Of a stretch of DNA of 64,000 bases, positions 45,942-54,500 are shown one piece after another. The DNA is taken from NCBI RefSeq assembly GCF_014697475.1, contig NZ_JACJRV010000008.1, positions 124,001 through 188,000 of the forward strand, read 5' to 3'. How positions within the stretch are numbered: position 1 is the stretch's first letter; each line of letters begins with the position of its first letter. The notes beneath the pieces are model-generated. The model worked only from the letters and a program-made list of their open reading frames with translations. It did not search any database and was not told the DNA's origin. Both the position numbers and the translations under genes were made by a program. Source of the stretch: Nostoc sp. FACHB-152. GTDB taxonomy: Bacteria; Cyanobacteriota; Cyanobacteriia; Cyanobacteriales; Nostocaceae.

Positions 45942-47141
45942 TTATCTATTTTGTTGCGCCCAAATACGGGTGGGAAGACCCCAAACATAGATAAAGCCTT
46001 CGGCTGCTTTGTGGTCAAATTGGTCTTCAGCACCGTAGGTGGCTAAGTCGGGGGTATAAAGTGTGTTGTCACTCCAACGACCAACTATGGTGGCGTTACC
46101 TTTGAAGAGTTTCACCCGCACGGTTCCTGTGACGCGTTCTTGAGTTTTTTGAATGAAAGCATCCAAGGCAGCTTTGAGAGGACTGTACCACAATCCGTTA
46201 TAAACCAATTGGGTGTAAGTCTCTTCGATACCGCGTTTGTAGTGGCTGACATCTGCGGTTAAAGTCAGGCTTTCTAAATCACGGTGTGCTTGAATGAGCA
46301 ACATCATTGCGGGTGATTCGTAGATTTCCCGTGATTTGATTCCCACCAAGCGGTTTTCAATCATGTCAATGCGACCGATGCCATGATTGCCTGCTAATTC
46401 GTTGAGTGTTTCAATTAATTCAACAGGGTTTTTGGCTGTACCGTTGATCGTGGTGGGAATACCTTGGGTGAAGCCGATTTCAATATATTCTGGCTCATTG
46501 GGAGTATTGGCGATCGCCTTGGTCATCTGATAAATTTCTTCTGGGGGTTCGGCGGCTGGATCTTCCAACACACCCGCTTCAATACTGCGACCGAGCAAGT
46601 TTTTATCAATACTGTAAGGCGAAGATTTTTTCACAGGTGCAGGAATGCCAAACTTTTCACCATAGGCGATGGTTTCTTCTCGGCTCATGCCCCACTCCCG
46701 CGCGGGTGCTAAAATCTTGAGGCTGGGATTTAAGGCAGCACAGGAAACGTCAAAGCGTACCTGATCGTTACCCTTACCAGTACAACCATGTGCGATCGCA
46801 TCAGCACCGTATTTCTCTGCTGCTTCTACTAATATTTTGGCAATTAAGGGACGAGCCAGCGCAGTTCCCAAAGGATAGCGATTTTCGTAAAGGGCATTGG
46901 CTTGAATCGCCGGGAAAGCGTAATCTTTAACAAAGCTGTCTTTGACATCAACTACCAGAGATTCACTAGCACCCGATTTGAGAGCTTTTTCTTTAATTGG
47001 ATCTAATTCATCTCCCTGGCCTAAATCTGCTGCGAGAGTTATCACCTCTTCCACACCCCACTCTTGCTTGAGGTAAGGAATGCACACAGAAGTATCTACA
47101 CCACCTGAATATGCTAAGACAACCTTTTTGGCGCGACCCAT
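45942..47141 (-). CDS. argG: Argininosuccinate synthase
   Basis: It ligates citrulline and aspartate with ATP in arginine synthesis. The 399-residue protein has the ATP PP-loop [14 protein letters not shown] near residue 8, then [14 protein letters not shown] and the aspartate/citrulline site residues typical of the family ([22 protein letters not shown]). Full length and normal. A purine-rich site (GGAGAAACC before ATG) is present on the - strand. Confidence 0.97.
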   Translation of the reverse strand: MGRAKKVVLAYSGGVDTSVCIPYLKQEWGVEEVITLAADLGQGDELDPIKEKALKSGASESLVVDVKDSFVKDYAFPAIQANALYENRYPLGTALARPLIAKILVEAAEKYGADAIAHGCTGKGNDQVRFDVSCAALNPSLKILAPAREWGMSREETIAYGEKFGIPAPVKKSSPYSIDKNLLGRSIEAGVLEDPAAEPPEEIYQMTKAIANTPNEPEYIEIGFTQGIPTTINGTAKNPVELIETLNELAGNHGIGRIDMIENRLVGIKSREIYESPAMMLLIQAHRDLESLTLTADVSHYKRGIEETYTQLVYNGLWYSPLKAALDAFIQKTQERVTGTVRVKLFKGNATIVGRWSDNTLYTPDLATYGAEDQFDHKAAEGFIYVWGLPTRIWAQQNR

Positions 47142-47185
47142 TGGTTTCTCCAGTTAGGAAAACAAAGAATGAGTCACTATTATAA

Positions 47186-47279
47186 GGGACTAGAGGCTAG
47201 GGGCTAGAGGTTAAGGATTAGTATTTTTATTAGGGGCTAGAGGCTAGGGGCTGGGGGCTAGGGATTAGTATTTTTATCA
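47186..47279. repeat. Two tandem 47-bp repeats
   Basis: Copy 1 (47186-47232) and copy 2 (47233-47279) are both 47 nt and match except for a few substitutions; both end GGATTAGTATTTTTAT-type. A 7-nt start of a third copy (GGGACTA) follows. The units are built of shorter CTAGRGG elements. Confidence 0.85.
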
Positions 47280-47300
47280 GGGACTATCAACGAGACAATT

Positions 47301-48494
47301 TCACACTTCATACTTTTGTTGTTGCAACCAGTCGCGGAAGTTGGAGTGATAGAGGCGGTAATGGGTTTTATCTGCGATTTGTTCTTGATGCAAGAATTCC
47401 GGCCAGTTTTCTAAGATTTCTTCGACATCGTACTCATCTGCATCAATTGTATGAGCGATCGCATCTACTGTGGTTGGTTGCTGTTGCACTAAAGCATTCA
47501 GCACTGCTAGGCTCAAGTCATCGTTTGCAAGCATCTGCTGTAAGTGTTGCTGATAATAGGCGGCTAAACCTGGGGGAATTAAATTGTCTGGGAACGGTTC
47601 AGGATAGAAACCCTCAGCAATGGCGGTGAGAACTTGACTGACGTACATGAAATTATTTTCGGACTTGGCGGTGAGGCGCGTGCAGAATTCCTGCTCACTG
47701 ATATCGTGATTACTCAGCCAAGATTTGAGATTTGACCCCTCCCCCAACCCCTCCCCTGCAAGGAGAGGGGAGTAATTATTTCCCCCTATTTTGGCATCCT
47801 GTCCCCCCATTCCCTCATAGGGAAGGGGGGCTAGGGGGGTTAGGTTCTTGTGAATATAAGCCTGAATATCCGCTTGATTTTCTGCGTCATAATCTGCTAA
47901 ATCAAGACTTTGAAAGGGTGCTTCAATTAACAAACCTGACTTCTCGCGCAAAAAAGGTCTGCGGGTGAGGAGAAAATAAACCCCATCGGGGAGATAGCGC
48001 GGAAGATAAAACAAATTTGCACCAGGAGATTGACTATTGCGGTCAATAAAATTTAAGCCATCAATTGCAATAATTAATTTTTGATTGGGTGCTAACCCAT
48101 CACTGATTTGCTGAAGAAGCAACGATAAAAACCAACTCCCTTCTGTAGTGTTTTCGGGTTGGTTATCTAGAGAGATTGCAAACATCTCTATTAATTGCGT
48201 GCAGATATTTCGCAGAAATTCATCAGCACGATTTTTACCCTCAATGTCAACGTTGTAATAGACAACATCAGGATTATCTAGGGCATATTTAGCCAAAATT
48301 GCACTTTTACCGCTACCGGGTGCGCCAATGATAGTAAAGTAACCGCGATGATAGCGGTGAATGAATTGATTAATTGCCGTGAAGACAAAATTGCGCCCGA
48401 TAAAGTTGTAGCTTTTTGCGTTAATAATTTGCTCAAACTCCCTAGGGTGTCCTCTGGGATGATTAGTAGTGTGTGGTGTAGGTGGTGAATTCAT
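47301..48494 (-). CDS. STAND/NACHT-like NTPase with in-frame repeat insertion
   Basis: A 397-residue P-loop NTPase. The Walker A motif is GAPGSGKSA (about residues 59-67), Walker B LIIAIDGLNFID, and sensor region YFLLTRRP. It lacks the N-terminal domain of its paralogue upstream and ends at a helical YHSNFRDWLQQ domain. Residues about 225-255 (NLTPLAPLPYEGMGG to GLGEGSN) are encoded by a GC-rich dispersed repeat and have no counterpart in the paralogue. It lies 34 nt after the WD40 gene and is likely co-transcribed with it. A role as signal-transducing NTPase, possibly defence, is inference. Confidence 0.78.
   Translation of the reverse strand: MNSPPTPHTTNHPRGHPREFEQIINAKSYNFIGRNFVFTAINQFIHRYHRGYFTIIGAPGSGKSAILAKYALDNPDVVYYNVDIEGKNRADEFLRNICTQLIEMFAISLDNQPENTTEGSWFLSLLLQQISDGLAPNQKLIIAIDGLNFIDRNSQSPGANLFYLPRYLPDGVYFLLTRRPFLREKSGLLIEAPFQSLDLADYDAENQADIQAYIHKNLTPLAPLPYEGMGGQDAKIGGNNYSPLLAGEGLGEGSNLKSWLSNHDISEQEFCTRLTAKSENNFMYVSQVLTAIAEGFYPEPFPDNLIPPGLAAYYQQHLQQMLANDDLSLAVLNALVQQQPTTVDAIAHTIDADEYDVEEILENWPEFLHQEQIADKTHYRLYHSNFRDWLQQQKYEV
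47734..47844. repeat. GC-rich dispersed repeat inserted in frame in an NTPase gene
   Basis: Two palindromes, CCCCTCCCCT/AGGAGAGGGG (47748-47770) and CCCCCC...GGGGGG (47803-47830), with CTAGGGGGGTTAGG after them. The same two-part arrangement is seen in the intergenic element at 50341-50421. It is in a multiple-of-three context and stays open as coding sequence. Confidence 0.8.
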
Positions 48495-48528
48495 AATTAT
48501 GAGAAATAATTAAAAGATAAGGTACTGC

Positions 48529-50253
48529 TTATCCTCCTGTCATTCCTTCAAGACACAAAAAATGCATCCTACCTGATTGTTCCCCTGCGACAATTGTTTC
48601 GCCATCAGGTGTAACTGTACAGCAATATATGATACTTTCCCCTGTGAAAGTGGCAATTACCTCCCCTGTCGCCAAATTCCAGACTTTGAGGGTGTTGTCA
48701 TGGGATGCAGAAATCACCCTTTGCCCATCGGAGGTGACGGCGACGGCATTTACCGAGCGACTATGACCATTGAGAGTGAACAGTTCCTCCCCTGTCGCCA
48801 AATTCCAGACTTTGAGGGTGTTGTCCCAGGATGCAGAAATCACCCTTTGCCCATCGGAGGTGACAGCGACGGCATTTATCGAGTCACTATGACCATTGAG
48901 AGTGAACAGTTCCTCCCCTGTCGCCAAATTCCAGACTTTGAGGGTGTTGTCATGGGATGCAGAAATTACCCTTTGCCCATCGGGGGTGGCGGCGACGGCA
49001 TTTACCGAGTCACTATGACCATTGAGAGTGAACAGTTCCTCCCCTGTCGCCAAATTCCAGACTTTGAGGGTATTGTCATATGATGCAGAAATCACCCTTT
49101 GCCCATCGGGAGTGACGGCGACGGCATTTACCGAGTCACTATGACCATTGAGAGTGAACAGTTCCTCCCCTGTTGCCAAATTCCAGACTTTGAGGGTGTA
49201 GTCAAAGGATTCAGAAATCACCCTTTGCCCATCGGGAGTGACGGCGACGGCATTTACCCAGGAACTATGACCTTTTAGGGTGAATAGTTCCTCCCCGGTA
49301 GCCAAATTCCAGACTTTGAGGGTAGAGTCAGCGCAAGCAGAAATCACCTGTTGCCCATTGGGGGTGACGGCGACGGCATTTACCGAGTTACTATGACCTC
49401 TGAGGGTAAATAGTTCCTCTCCAGTAGCCAAATTCCAGACTTTGAGAGTGTTGTCACTGGATGCAGAAATTATCTGTTGTCCGTTGGGGGTAACGGCGAT
49501 GGCATTTACCGAGTTACTATGACCATTGAGAGTGAATAGTTCCTCCCCAGTAGCCAAATTCCAGACTTTGAGGGTCTTGTCACGCGATGCAGAAATCACC
49601 TGTTGCCCATTGGGGGTGACGGCGACGGCATTTACCGAGTTACTATGACCTCTGAGGGTGCATAATTCTTTGCCATCTGCCAAATTCCAGACTTTGAGGG
49701 TGTCGTCATCGGATGCAGAAATCACCTGTTGCCCATTGGGGGTAACGGCGACGGCATTTACCGAGTTACTATGACCAGTGAGGGTGCGGATTAAGCGTCC
49801 TCCTGGCGGGGTTAAACTGGGGGTTAAGCTACGTAGCCAAGGGGTAGTGGTTTTCTGCTGAATTTGTGTTAATAATGCCTGAATTTCTGCTGAGATTTGC
49901 TGATTTAGTAACCGTCCATGCAATTGAGTGCCTACTTGTTGCTGATCTACTACTAAAATATGTGCTGACAGCCTTAATGCACCTTGAATCAATTTGAGAA
50001 TTTTGACTTTCTCAACTTTGTATTCTGGGCAATTAACTATCTCTTGATTATCAATCAAATCATAATCTTCTATTAGCGGCTGTACTCCGAACTCAGGATG
50101 GTTAAGCTTTGCCACTAAGAAATCAAAATCAGTCAGAGTTTGATAATACTTATCTAAATTTCCCGATTTCACTAAGTTTGGAGCTAAACTACCCAAGTAA
50201 GCACGTTGAAAAGCGGGATTTTGTGCCGCTAATTTGTCTGCAAGACTTCCCAT
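48529..50253 (-). CDS. WD40-repeat protein with APAF1-like helical N-terminus
   Basis: A 574-residue protein. Residues 1-150 are helical, with LGSLAPNLVKSGNLDKYYQ and TDFDFLVAKL, the linker normally joining a NACHT NTPase to its sensor repeats. Then come nine near-identical 42-residue WD40 units (GHSxSVNAVAVTPxGQxVISAS, TLKVWNLATGEE) and a degenerate tenth. No NTPase domain is in this polypeptide, so it looks like a sensor part separated from its NTPase. AAGGAAA about 10 nt before the ATG supports the start. It sits between two NTPase genes on one strand and is likely in the same transcript. Confidence 0.85.
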   Translation of the reverse strand: MGSLADKLAAQNPAFQRAYLGSLAPNLVKSGNLDKYYQTLTDFDFLVAKLNHPEFGVQPLIEDYDLIDNQEIVNCPEYKVEKVKILKLIQGALRLSAHILVVDQQQVGTQLHGRLLNQQISAEIQALLTQIQQKTTTPWLRSLTPSLTPPGGRLIRTLTGHSNSVNAVAVTPNGQQVISASDDDTLKVWNLADGKELCTLRGHSNSVNAVAVTPNGQQVISASRDKTLKVWNLATGEELFTLNGHSNSVNAIAVTPNGQQIISASSDNTLKVWNLATGEELFTLRGHSNSVNAVAVTPNGQQVISACADSTLKVWNLATGEELFTLKGHSSWVNAVAVTPDGQRVISESFDYTLKVWNLATGEELFTLNGHSDSVNAVAVTPDGQRVISASYDNTLKVWNLATGEELFTLNGHSDSVNAVAATPDGQRVISASHDNTLKVWNLATGEELFTLNGHSDSINAVAVTSDGQRVISASWDNTLKVWNLATGEELFTLNGHSRSVNAVAVTSDGQRVISASHDNTLKVWNLATGEVIATFTGESIIYCCTVTPDGETIVAGEQSGRMHFLCLEGMTGG

Positions 50254-50340
50254 TTTAAGCTATTTTCCTTAGCTCGACTTTATCCAAAATTAAGAACTTG
50301 ACTACACAATTTATAGAATCACTACCAGTTTTAGAATTAC

Positions 50341-50421
50341 CCCACCCTAACCCTCCCCTTGGAAAGGGGAGGGAACTAGATTTTCTGATTTCCCCCCTGT
50401 ATAAGGGGGGATTAAGGGGGG
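50341..50421. repeat. Intergenic copy of the GC-rich dispersed repeat
   Basis: CCCTCCCCTTGGAAAGGGGAGGG is followed by TTCCCCCCTGTATAAGGGGGGATTAAGGGGGGT, the same two-hairpin plan as the copy inside the NTPase gene at 47734-47844. It lies between the interrupted NTPase and the WD40 gene. Confidence 0.8.
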
Positions 50422-50505
50422 TAAATCGACTGGTGTGAACACTGAAGCCTGTTTAAGAGGCGTAGGGGGGATCAATAAGTGCATGGCATCACAGTCAATT
50501 ACTTG

Positions 50506-52071
50506 TCACGCCATCTTACTTACAAGGTAGTTGGCAATGCGTTGATTAACTTCTTGAAATAGCTTGCGTTCAGCGTCTAAAACTCGTTTTTCTTTCAAAA
50601 AGTCTAAAAAACTAGCGTGATAGATGCTATAGCAGTCTTCTCCTTTAATATTTTGCTGTTTTAAATACTCAACCCAATTATCTAAAACTACTTGCACATC
50701 ATATTTATCTTGTTGGGCAATATCCACCATCATCTTGCAGGGAATTGGTGTGCCAATCTCGACTAAAATAAACAAAATAAATACCTTTAGTTCCTGGGGC
50801 TTTTTATCCATCCCCATACGTTCCCAATGGATTTGATAATATTCTTGCAAACCATCTGGTAATTGCTTTAAACTCAGGTCGTTATACTCACCCTTAGCAA
50901 TTCCTGGCAAAACATAGCGCAGGTACATAAAGTTATTTTCACTTTTAGTTGCTACCTGCTCAATAAAATCATGCTCAGAAATATTGCGTTCTTCAATCCA
51001 TTGTCTAATTGCATTTTTATAATCTGGATCATCATTTAAAAAGAACCGAATATACTTTTTAATATCTTCCCGGCTTAAACCAGCATACTGACTTGCTCTT
51101 AAATCTAACTCTTGTGTCGGCACATCTGGTGCAGACAAGCGTTTTTTATCAATAGTATATGGTCTTCTAGTTAGCAGAAAATAGACGCGTTCAGGAAGTA
51201 CTGTAGGTAAATCTAAAAGATTCCCGCCTGTTTATTGTTCTACTTCATCTAGTGCATCAACTACAATTATCAAACGTTCACTATCAGCAAGTTTTTTACT
51301 AACCTGTCCTAGTAAATCAGCTAAATTAGCCTTATCAGCATTTTGCAACTGATAATGCTTAATTAATTGTTTGCGAATACTCTCAAGAAATAGCTCGGCT
51401 CGATTGCGACCATCAGAACGAATATTAAAATAGCATGGCGACTTATTATCCCAGACGTATTTAGCAGCAATGGTACTTTTTCCCATCCCCGCATCACCCA
51501 CCACAGTAAAATAACCACTGCGATTTTTGTCACAAAATTGCTTAAATGTTTCAAAAACAAACTGACGACCACAAAACGAGCGAATTTTTTCTTTAATTAA
51601 TGGCTTAAATTCTGTGGGATACTCGTCTAAATCCCATTCGGGAAAAGGCTGAAAATCAGCAGAGCCACTTTTTTTGGCAACTTTAATAAATGTTTCGCCA
51701 AACTCTTCTAACTCTGCGCGCAGGTCAATTCTCAATAATTGAATATCAAATTTTAAATCATTACCCTGCAAAAACTTTTCTACTTCCTTGTAGAAACCCA
51801 AGGCATTATTAGAAGTATAAGCACTCCAAAAAGCATTTTTAATTTCTCTTTCTCTAAAAAGATTTAAAATCGCTTCTGGCTTATCTACACCATACTCAAT
51901 TAAAGAATAAACATAAACTCCATCAACATCTTTGGGTGGTTGTGTTGGGTCAAAATTGAATTGCTTTAAAAGTCTCACTACGGTTTCGTTGCGTTGAGCT
52001 TGATTAATAACTAGAGAAGCCGCAGGTTTAGCAATACTCTTAAGGGCATTAACTACAGGGTCAATACTCAT
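50506..52071 (-). pseudogene. STAND/NACHT-like NTPase interrupted by one in-frame TAA
   Basis: Two open stretches, 52071-51232 (279 residues) and 51138-50506, lie in the same frame, separated by one TAA (plus-strand 51232-51234). Reading through it gives about 521 residues: a unique N-terminal domain (1-150), Walker A VGDAGMGKST (191-200), Walker B VVDALDE (271-277), then TGGNLLDLPTVLPERVYFLLTRRP matching the paralogue NTPase, and a helical YHASFLDFL end. The stop falls right after Walker B. It could be a real nonsense mutation, a sequencing error, or suppressed. If terminated, neither half would be a full NTPase. Confidence 0.8.
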
Positions 52072-52317
52072 TTTTGCTATGGGTAGAGATAATTTTTACA
52101 CCTTTTAACTTATGTTAGCGAAAGATAGTGCAAATTAGCGCGTGTTAAGCCATATTACTGCTTTAGCTATCTCACGCAGAGGCGCAGAGGCGCAGAGAAG
52201 GACGCTAGAGGTATTGTAATTTTCTTTGGGGAAGTGCGTTAGCGCAGCTTACCGGAGGTATCGCTCGATCATACCTAAAATAACATCAAAAAAGGAGCGA
52301 TCGCTCCCTCATTTCAG

Positions 52318-52506
52318 CCTCAAAGGCTCAACTGTCAGCCTCAAAGGCTCAACTGTCACCCTCAAAGGCTCAACTGTCACCCTCAAAGGCTCAACTGTCA
52401 GCCTCAAAGGCTCAACTTTCACCCTCAGAGGCTCAACTTTCACCCTCAGAGGCTCAACTTTCACCCTCAGAGGCTCAACTTTCACCCTCAAAGGCTCAAC
52501 TGTCAT
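52318..52506. repeat. 21-bp minisatellite, 9 copies
   Basis: Nine consecutive 21-bp units of consensus CCTCAAAGGCTCAACTGTCAC. Units 1-4 and 9 have AACTGTCA; units 5-8 have AACTTTCA, of which 6-8 have CAGAGG. Because 21 is a multiple of three, both strands stay open across it. No spacers are present. Confidence 0.95.
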
Positions 52507-52803
52507 GTTTTAAGGCTAAAGCTTCAAGTATAAAGGGCGATGTCTGCATCATTTCTCTGCATTGCTTACTCCATAATTAAAATACAAGAAACACTGGAGG
52601 TGGATATCAGCATATCCAAAAGTTTTCTCTTGGGGAAAGTTTAACAATTCCCGGCTTTGCTGATGTCACAATTACAGTCAATGAAATCTTCGGTAGATAA
52701 ATTATTGCTTCATAATATTACTGCGATCGCACTTTTATTAAACGCAGAGGATCGCTGAGGTAAACGCAGAGTATGAGAAGATAAGCCTCTATATTTGACT
52801 GTT

Positions 52804-52845
52804 AACTGATAACTGATAACTGATAACTGTTTACTGTTTACTGTT
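52804..52845. repeat. Heptanucleotide STRR tract (AACTGAT/TACTGTT)x6
   Basis: Three AACTGAT, one AACTGTT and two TACTGTT heptamers in tandem, upstream of the histidine kinase gene. Confidence 0.9.
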
Positions 52846-52970
52846 ATTGCGCCTAAATTGTTCGGTTCTACGACTGTCGCTGATACACAAATGCCGATAA
52901 CCTCTTAATTAGGAGGAACTTATTACATCTCCGCGTTATTAGTCGCTCTCCACTTAAGGGGTGAAAACCT

Positions 52971-54413
52971 GTGTACGAATGGATCTTGCCAAGTCTGAGT
53001 GAAGTTTTAGCCGAAAGTCAATCAACTGTGGCTGAATGTTCACCAGCCAAAGCGGAGCGACAGTGGCGTATGAGTTTAGCAGCTACAGAACATTTGCTCA
53101 TCAATACTTTAGCTGCTACTAAAGGTTTAGTGTTAACCGCACCAGCACCTTTATTTAGTCAACCAATCCTGACTCAAAATTTACAAACGGTGACTTTCAC
53201 CGCCAAGCCATTTAATCCTTTGGCGTTGATGCCGTTTCAAATGCCTGCTACGGTGATGGAGACAAAAGAAGATGCGCCAGACGAAGCGGTGCTTCCTTTA
53301 CTACCTGCTGATCCCCTAGTGACAGAGCAATTTTGCTTGGTGTTCACAGATAAGTTTAGATTAGTTTTGGTGTTGGCAGAACGCAGGGATGGTAAGAAAA
53401 AGTTTGCGTTTTCCTTTGAACCGGAGATAGTGCAGCAGGCTTGGCGAGCGATAGGGGCGCGGGTAATGCTGACTAACCCTGATTTTTGCGCTCAACTAGA
53501 TGCTTTAGTGCAGGAATATTCACTAGTAGAGCCAGATTATCGAGTGGTGATGCAGTTTAGCCAGTTTTTGCTGCAAGAATTACCAGCAGAAGCAAGCAAA
53601 GAGTGGGAAGCAGGAACGAATGTAGTCAATAGCCAATCTTCAAGCAATAATCCTCAATGTCCAATTTCCAATTCTTCATCTTTAAAACCAGATGTAGAAT
53701 TGCTGCAAGCTTTTGCTCATGAAGTCCGTACTCCTTTAACAACTATTCGCACGATGACTCGCCTGCTATTAAAACGGCGTGATTTGCCTCCTAATGTGAT
53801 TAATCGCTTAGAAATAATTGATCATGAGTGTACTGAGCAAATTGACCGGATGGAGTTGTTGTTTAAGGCGGCAGAATTAGAAACTTGTGCTTCAGGGAAA
53901 TCTGCTAACACTCATCTCACGCCGATGTCATTAGATCAAGTATTGCAACAAAGTATTCCGCGTTGGCAACAAGCTGCAAATCGGCGCAATCTCACTTTGG
54001 ATGTGGTTTTACCTCAACAATTGCCCACAGTGGTGAGTAATCCGAATATGCTAGATCGGGTACTCACAGGTTTGATGGAGAATTTTACCCGGAATTTGCC
54101 GGCTGGTAGCCACATTCAAGTACAGGTTATCCCCGCAGGTGATCAATTGAAATTGCAATTATCGCCACAACCTCAGTGTCACAACACAGACTCAGCAACA
54201 CCGCCAATTAAAAAAGCTCTTGGTCAGTTGTTGATGTTTCAACCAGAGACAGGCACAATTAGTTTGAATTTAAATGCAACCAAACATTTATTTCAGGCGA
54301 TCGGCGGTAAGCTAATTGTGCGCCAACGTCCGCAATATGGGGAAGTCTTGACTATCTTCTTACCTTTAGAGGTTAGTAGTCAGCATAAGAAAAGTATCAA
54401 GTATGAAGTGTGA
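52971..54413 (+). CDS. Histidine kinase with degenerate ATP-binding domain
   Basis: A 480-residue soluble kinase-like protein with GTG start. A unique N-terminal region (1-220) and a low-complexity Ser/Asn linker precede the dimerisation domain, with the phospho-acceptor His250 in AFAHEVRTPLTTIRTM. The N box Asn is kept (LMENFTRNL), but the G1 box (DxGxG) is missing and the G2 box reads GTISLNLN instead of GxGLGLxI, so ATP binding is doubtful. It may be phosphorylated by another kinase. It ends in an STRR heptamer tract and faces the neighbouring kinase gene convergently. Confidence 0.82.
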   Translation: MYEWILPSLSEVLAESQSTVAECSPAKAERQWRMSLAATEHLLINTLAATKGLVLTAPAPLFSQPILTQNLQTVTFTAKPFNPLALMPFQMPATVMETKEDAPDEAVLPLLPADPLVTEQFCLVFTDKFRLVLVLAERRDGKKKFAFSFEPEIVQQAWRAIGARVMLTNPDFCAQLDALVQEYSLVEPDYRVVMQFSQFLLQELPAEASKEWEAGTNVVNSQSSSNNPQCPISNSSSLKPDVELLQAFAHEVRTPLTTIRTMTRLLLKRRDLPPNVINRLEIIDHECTEQIDRMELLFKAAELETCASGKSANTHLTPMSLDQVLQQSIPRWQQAANRRNLTLDVVLPQQLPTVVSNPNMLDRVLTGLMENFTRNLPAGSHIQVQVIPAGDQLKLQLSPQPQCHNTDSATPPIKKALGQLLMFQPETGTISLNLNATKHLFQAIGGKLIVRQRPQYGEVLTIFLPLEVSSQHKKSIKYEV

Positions 54414-54420
54414 AGTCTGA
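54393..54420. repeat. Heptanucleotide STRR tract at the kinase stop codon
   Basis: Heptamers AGTATCA, AGTATGA, AGTGTGA, AGTCTGA run in register; the TGA stop of the first kinase (54411-54413) is inside. Part of it forms the left arm of a 20-nt inverted repeat. Confidence 0.85.
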
Positions 54421-54500
54421 AATCTGCTTCTCTGCTCCCTCTGGAGTCTTGATGATAACTCTTTCACCGAACACAATATTAGACTTCATACTTCATACTT
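54399..54500. terminator. Inverted repeat between convergent kinase genes
   Basis: AAGTATGAAGTGTGAAGTCT (54399-54418) is complementary, with one mismatch, to AGACTTCATACTTCATACTT (54481-54500). The arms overlap the stop of one kinase gene and reach the stop of the other, so the hairpin can end both transcripts. Confidence 0.65.

Larger units (their letters stand above)
52072..52970. other. Repeat-rich intergenic region
   Basis: An 899-nt gap between the NTPase gene (-) and a kinase gene (+). It holds a GCAGAGGC filler repeat (about 52174-52200), an extended HIP1 palindrome GGAGCGATCGCTCC (52295-52308), the 9-copy 21-bp minisatellite and an STRR tract (both listed). The last 100 nt before the kinase look like a normal leader with an AGGAGG-type site at 52911-52916 that is too far from the start. 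Nothing else is seen. Confidence 0.55.

Noticed and set aside
48577-49083. A 168-codon + strand frame opposite the WD40 gene
   Set aside because: It repeats only because it is antisense to the 126-nt WD40 units; no start signal or known fold.
52318-52506. Possible CRISPR array
   Set aside because: The 21-bp units follow each other directly with no unique spacers, and no cas genes are near.
52226-52513. Open frame of 95 codons (SLKGSTV repeats) and its - strand partner (VEPLRVK repeats)
   Set aside because: Both come from a 21-bp minisatellite whose length keeps all frames periodic; the + frame needs a TTG start without a ribosome-binding site, and no non-repeat domain is present.
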